From Myxococcota bacterium (GTDB lineage: Bacteria > Myxococcota_A > UBA796), in contig JAQXDW010000042.1 of the NCBI GenBank assembly GCA_029251165.1, positions 35,100 through 99,099 of the forward strand: a stretch of 64,000 nt of DNA. The letters run 5' to 3'. Below, piece after piece: positions 62,180-64,000 of the stretch. Both the position numbers and the translations under genes were made by a program. Below the pieces are notes generated by a model. That model ran no database searches. It saw only the letters and a list, made by a program, of their open reading frames with translations, and was not told where the DNA came from. How positions within the stretch are numbered: position 1 is the first letter of the stretch; the number at the start of each line of letters is the position of its first letter.

Positions 62180-63283
62180 ATGAACCGCTTCCTCCCCGCG
62201 CTCCTGCTGTTGCTCTCTGGACGGGCGCTTGCTGAAGACATCCTCGTCGAGTCCGAGGCGTTCATCGCGCGCAGTGACGCGGTGGCCCTCCACAGCCAGA
62301 TCATCGATGCCCTTCCCGAAGGCTCGTCTGCCATCGTCCGGCTCGTGCGTCGGTTTCACCAAGGACAAGGCTGGCGCTACCTTGTCATCATCGAGGGGGC
62401 AGAGTCTCAGACCGAAGCGGACGCCTTCGCAGCACTCAGCGCTGGTCTGGAGATCCACCGTACTGAAGGTTCAGCACAGCCCGCAGCGGAGCCGGATCCG
62501 GCAGCGGAGCCGGCAGTCGAGCCGGAGCCCACAGTAGAGCCGGTGCCGAGCGCAGCGGCTCAGCCGAGCACGCCGTCTGGAGAGCGTGTGCTCGCTGCTG
62601 AGGGTGTCCTTCGTGCAGCGGTTCGTGCACATGGAGGGAAGGAAGGGGCTGGTGTGCTCGTTGCACAGGCGGAGAGCATTCGGTTCAGCTACACCCGAAC
62701 AGTACCGGAAGCGACCGAGCCGCTGGTGGTGAGCAACCACTTCCTGCGCAAGGGAGAGGCGCTGAGGCTGGAGGTTGAGATCACGTCGGGAGCAGCAGTC
62801 GACAGCACCACCATCCTCACTGCTGATCAGATCGGCTGGGTCACCGTTGACGGTGCGCACACCGAGCGTGATCCGGGTCGCACCATGGAGATCTTAGAGC
62901 GCTTCTCACCGGAGGCAGTGCTTGCGGTACCCCTCGGCTTTCCAGAGGATGTGGAGACTGCTGGGGTCTGGCGAGAGCTGGAGACGGTCGATCGGACAGG
63001 TGAGGGAGAGGAGGCCTTGTGGATTCTCAGGGGAGTGGAAGAATCCAGCCTTCAGGAAGCCGCATTTGATGTCGAGCAGCGCCTCCTGCGGCAGGTCACC
63101 TGGAGCTCATCGCAGGGCGACATCACCTTCTCCTACGATGATTACCAGCTCATCGAGAAAGATCTGCTCATTCCATTCCACACACGGATCGAGAGAGACG
63201 GGGAGATGATCGAGGAAATCACAGTATCGAACTTTGAGGTCGACCCCGTGATTGCTGACGACATGTTCGCTGCACCCCAGTAA
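62180..63283 (+). CDS. Exported protein of unknown function
   Basis: This 367-residue protein has a classical signal peptide (FLPALLLLLSGRALAED, cleaved after ALA). A small N-terminal domain of about 75 residues is joined by a linker of Ala, Glu and Pro repeats (about residues 95-135) to a C-terminal beta-rich domain. The latter loosely resembles LolA-like outer-membrane-carrier folds (ITFSYDDYQ, then IPFHTRIERDG, then SNFEVDPVIADDMFAAP). The LolA resemblance is weak and I do not assign it. It follows the S2P gene by 41 bases on the same strand, and its stop lies 119 bases before the tRNA cluster, which has its own promoter. Confidence 0.75.
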   Translation: MNRFLPALLLLLSGRALAEDILVESEAFIARSDAVALHSQIIDALPEGSSAIVRLVRRFHQGQGWRYLVIIEGAESQTEADAFAALSAGLEIHRTEGSAQPAAEPDPAAEPAVEPEPTVEPVPSAAAQPSTPSGERVLAAEGVLRAAVRAHGGKEGAGVLVAQAESIRFSYTRTVPEATEPLVVSNHFLRKGEALRLEVEITSGAAVDSTTILTADQIGWVTVDGAHTERDPGRTMEILERFSPEAVLAVPLGFPEDVETAGVWRELETVDRTGEGEEALWILRGVEESSLQEAAFDVEQRLLRQVTWSSSQGDITFSYDDYQLIEKDLLIPFHTRIERDGEMIEEITVSNFEVDPVIADDMFAAPQ

Positions 63284-63318
63284 AGGCGACGACACTAAAA
63301 ATATCGAACAAGTCGTGC

Positions 63319-63347
63319 TTGACACGTCTCAGAAGCTTTTATATAAG
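63319..63347 (+). promoter_or_regulatory. Strong sigma70-type promoter of the tRNA-tuf operon
   Basis: TTGACA (63319-63324), a 17-base spacer and TATAAG (63342-63347) form a near-consensus promoter. The start of transcription would be near 63354, within a GC-rich discriminator (ACCGCG) of the kind associated with stringent control of stable RNA genes. The first tRNA begins about 50 bases downstream. Confidence 0.85.
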
Positions 63348-63402
63348 CAACCGCGTTTCAGGGCTCTGGAACGCTTTCAACAGAAGAAGCTCTGCAAGTT
63401 GC

Positions 63403-63475
63403 GCTGGTGTAGCTCAATTGGTAGAGCAACGGTTTTGTAAACCGTAGGTTGCGGGTTCAAGTCCCTTCACCAGCT
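63403..63475 (+). tRNA. tRNA-Thr (anticodon TGT)
   Basis: The cloverleaf is complete: acceptor arms GCTGGTG and CACCAGC pair, the anticodon stem ACGGT/ACCGT closes the loop TTTGTAA (anticodon TGT), and the T-loop is TTCAAGT. CCA is not encoded. It is first of four tRNAs in the operon. Confidence 0.95.
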
Positions 63476-63544
63476 CTGTTGTGCTCTGTGGAATCACTGT
63501 CATCATCATCAGCCTAAAAAACTGATGGTGAGAGCTCTGAACAA

Positions 63545-63627
63545 GGGGGAATGCCCGAGTGGCCAAAGGGAGCGGGCTGTAAACCCGCCGGCGTTTGCCT
63601 ACAGTGGTTCAAATCCACTTTCCCCCA
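63545..63627 (+). tRNA. tRNA-Tyr (anticodon GTA)
   Basis: This class II tRNA has a long variable arm. Acceptor GGGGGAA pairs with TTCCCCC, anticodon stem GCGGG/CCCGC holds loop CTGTAAA (anticodon GTA), and the T-loop is TTCAAAT. CCA is not encoded. Confidence 0.95.
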
Positions 63628-63639
63628 TCCCAGAGTCTT

Positions 63640-63712
63640 GCGGGAATAGCTCAGTTGGTAGAGCATCAGCCTTCCAAGCTGAGGGTCGCGAGTTCGAACC
63701 TCGTTTCCCGCT
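63640..63712 (+). tRNA. tRNA-Gly (anticodon TCC)
   Basis: Acceptor GCGGGAA pairs with TTCCCGC, anticodon stem TCAGC/GCTGA holds loop CTTCCAA (anticodon TCC), and the T-loop is TTCGAAC. CCA is not encoded. It is separated from the next tRNA by only four bases. Confidence 0.95.
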
Positions 63713-63716
63713 TTAA

Positions 63717-63788
63717 GCCCATGTAGCTCAGTGGTAGAGCACCTCCTTGGTAAGGAGGAGGTCACCAGTTCAAATCTGGTCATGGGCT
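63717..63788 (+). tRNA. tRNA-Thr (anticodon GGT)
   Basis: Acceptor GCCCATG pairs with CATGGGC, anticodon stem CCTCC/GGAGG holds loop TTGGTAA (anticodon GGT), and the T-loop is TTCAAAT. CCA is not encoded. With the first tRNA-Thr it covers the commonest Thr codons. Confidence 0.95.
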
Positions 63789-63852
63789 CCACTTTTATAC
63801 AGTCTTGAAGTCCGGAGACCGTTCTGCGGTCGCCATAGGCCTGAACCCACAG

Positions 63853-63872
63853 CGCGGGTGCACCCGCGGAGG
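63853..63872 (+). promoter_or_regulatory. Palindrome and ribosome-binding site in the tuf leader
   Basis: A perfect 16-base palindrome (63853-63868) can fold into a six-base-pair hairpin with a TGCA loop. It runs directly into GGAGG (63868-63872), nine bases before the tuf ATG. Folding would affect access to the ribosome-binding site, or mark an RNA-processing point between tRNAs and mRNA. Confidence 0.5.
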
Positions 63873-63881
63873 CATCTCAAG

Positions 63882-64000
63882 ATGGCCAAAGAGAAGTTCG
63901 AGCGTAACAAGCCGCACGTGAACATCGGCACGATCGGTCACGTTGATCACGGCAAGACGACCCTGACCGCTGCGATCACGATGACACTTGCTGAGGCAGG
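63882..64000 (+). CDS. tuf: Elongation factor Tu (5' end, partial)
   Basis: The first 39 codons of EF-Tu are visible before the window ends, so the gene is cut off at the 3' side. The start [16 protein letters not shown] leads into the G1 motif GHVDHGKTT that binds GTP phosphates. EF-Tu delivers aminoacyl-tRNA to the ribosome. It lies at the end of the operon tRNA-Thr, Tyr, Gly, Thr, the same order as in the E. coli tufB operon, so tRNA and EF-Tu supply are expressed together. Confidence 0.97.
   Translation, partial: MAKEKFERNKPHVNIGTIGHVDHGKTTLTAAITMTLAEA

Noticed and set aside
63514..63792. A 92-codon minus-strand frame across the tRNA genes
   Set aside because: It runs through three intact tRNAs; such frames are common artefacts over tRNA clusters.

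Overview
The window is GC-rich, gene-dense bacterial chromosome from a Gram-negative with an outer membrane: there are many lipobox signal peptides, a Wza/Wzi-type export system, Lgt and Psd. Several traits point to Myxococcota or a close deltaproteobacterial relative. IF-3 carries a long Ala/Glu C-terminal tail and appears to lack an ATG start, as in Myxococcus DsgA. There is a lipoprotein combining MopE-like Asp-rich repeats with FG-GAP repeats, a mitochondrial-type aconitase, and many large Asp-rich lipoproteins. I see no insertion sequences, integrases, phage genes or CRISPR arrays. The genus cannot be named from sequence reading alone.

Layout. 1-4013 (minus): an alpha-2-macroglobulin split into two overlapping genes; the second runs off the left edge. 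4081-7399 (minus): a haem operon hemE-hemH-hemY whose ferrochelatase appears to lack its catalytic His and Glu. 7426-12471: an EEP-family hydrolase, a DEDDh exonuclease, a membrane retropepsin-like protease, a UbiB/ABC1 kinase and small unknowns. 12627-15977: infC (probable CTG start, repeat-encoded tail, clear terminator), convergent with a JAMM-DinG helicase fusion. 16027-22305: an internally duplicated repeat protein, glucan phosphorylase, an aminotransferase and an HDOD protein. 22382-26580: psd, lgt, a small Cys/Asp-rich lipoprotein, an SDR and unknowns. 26765-29035: aconitase. 29163-32695 (minus): malQ, a rhodanese, a lipoprotein and a flippase-like membrane protein in one run. 32799-40467: a 46-residue very basic protein, an S11 peptidase behind a palindrome-overlapped promoter, an FG-GAP lipoprotein, a GT4, a DUF362 ferredoxin protein and a beta-propeller.

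40486-58108 is an exopolysaccharide/capsule locus of Wzx/Wzy type. A minus-strand operon encodes a short OPX protein, a WbaP-type initiating transferase, a MurJ/MviN-family flippase, an O-antigen-polymerase-like protein and a GT4. The divergent Wzc-like tyrosine autokinase is followed by a HEAT lipoprotein. Further on are an exported probable envelope protein, a Wzi-like beta-barrel, a sulfatase-fold enzyme and another GT4. WecG/TagA-family and radical SAM genes flank the left side. A plausible division of labour is: initiation (WbaP), assembly (glycosyltransferases), flipping (MurJ-like), polymerisation (Wzy-like), length control (Wzc), and export (short OPX with a beta-barrel).

58187-63283 holds a large lipoprotein that looks like an M30 peptidase without its zinc motif, an S2P protease and an exported unknown. 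The right edge has a strong sigma70-type promoter and tRNA-Thr, Tyr, Gly and Thr genes leading into tuf, the same order as the E. coli thrU-tyrU-glyT-thrT-tufB operon.
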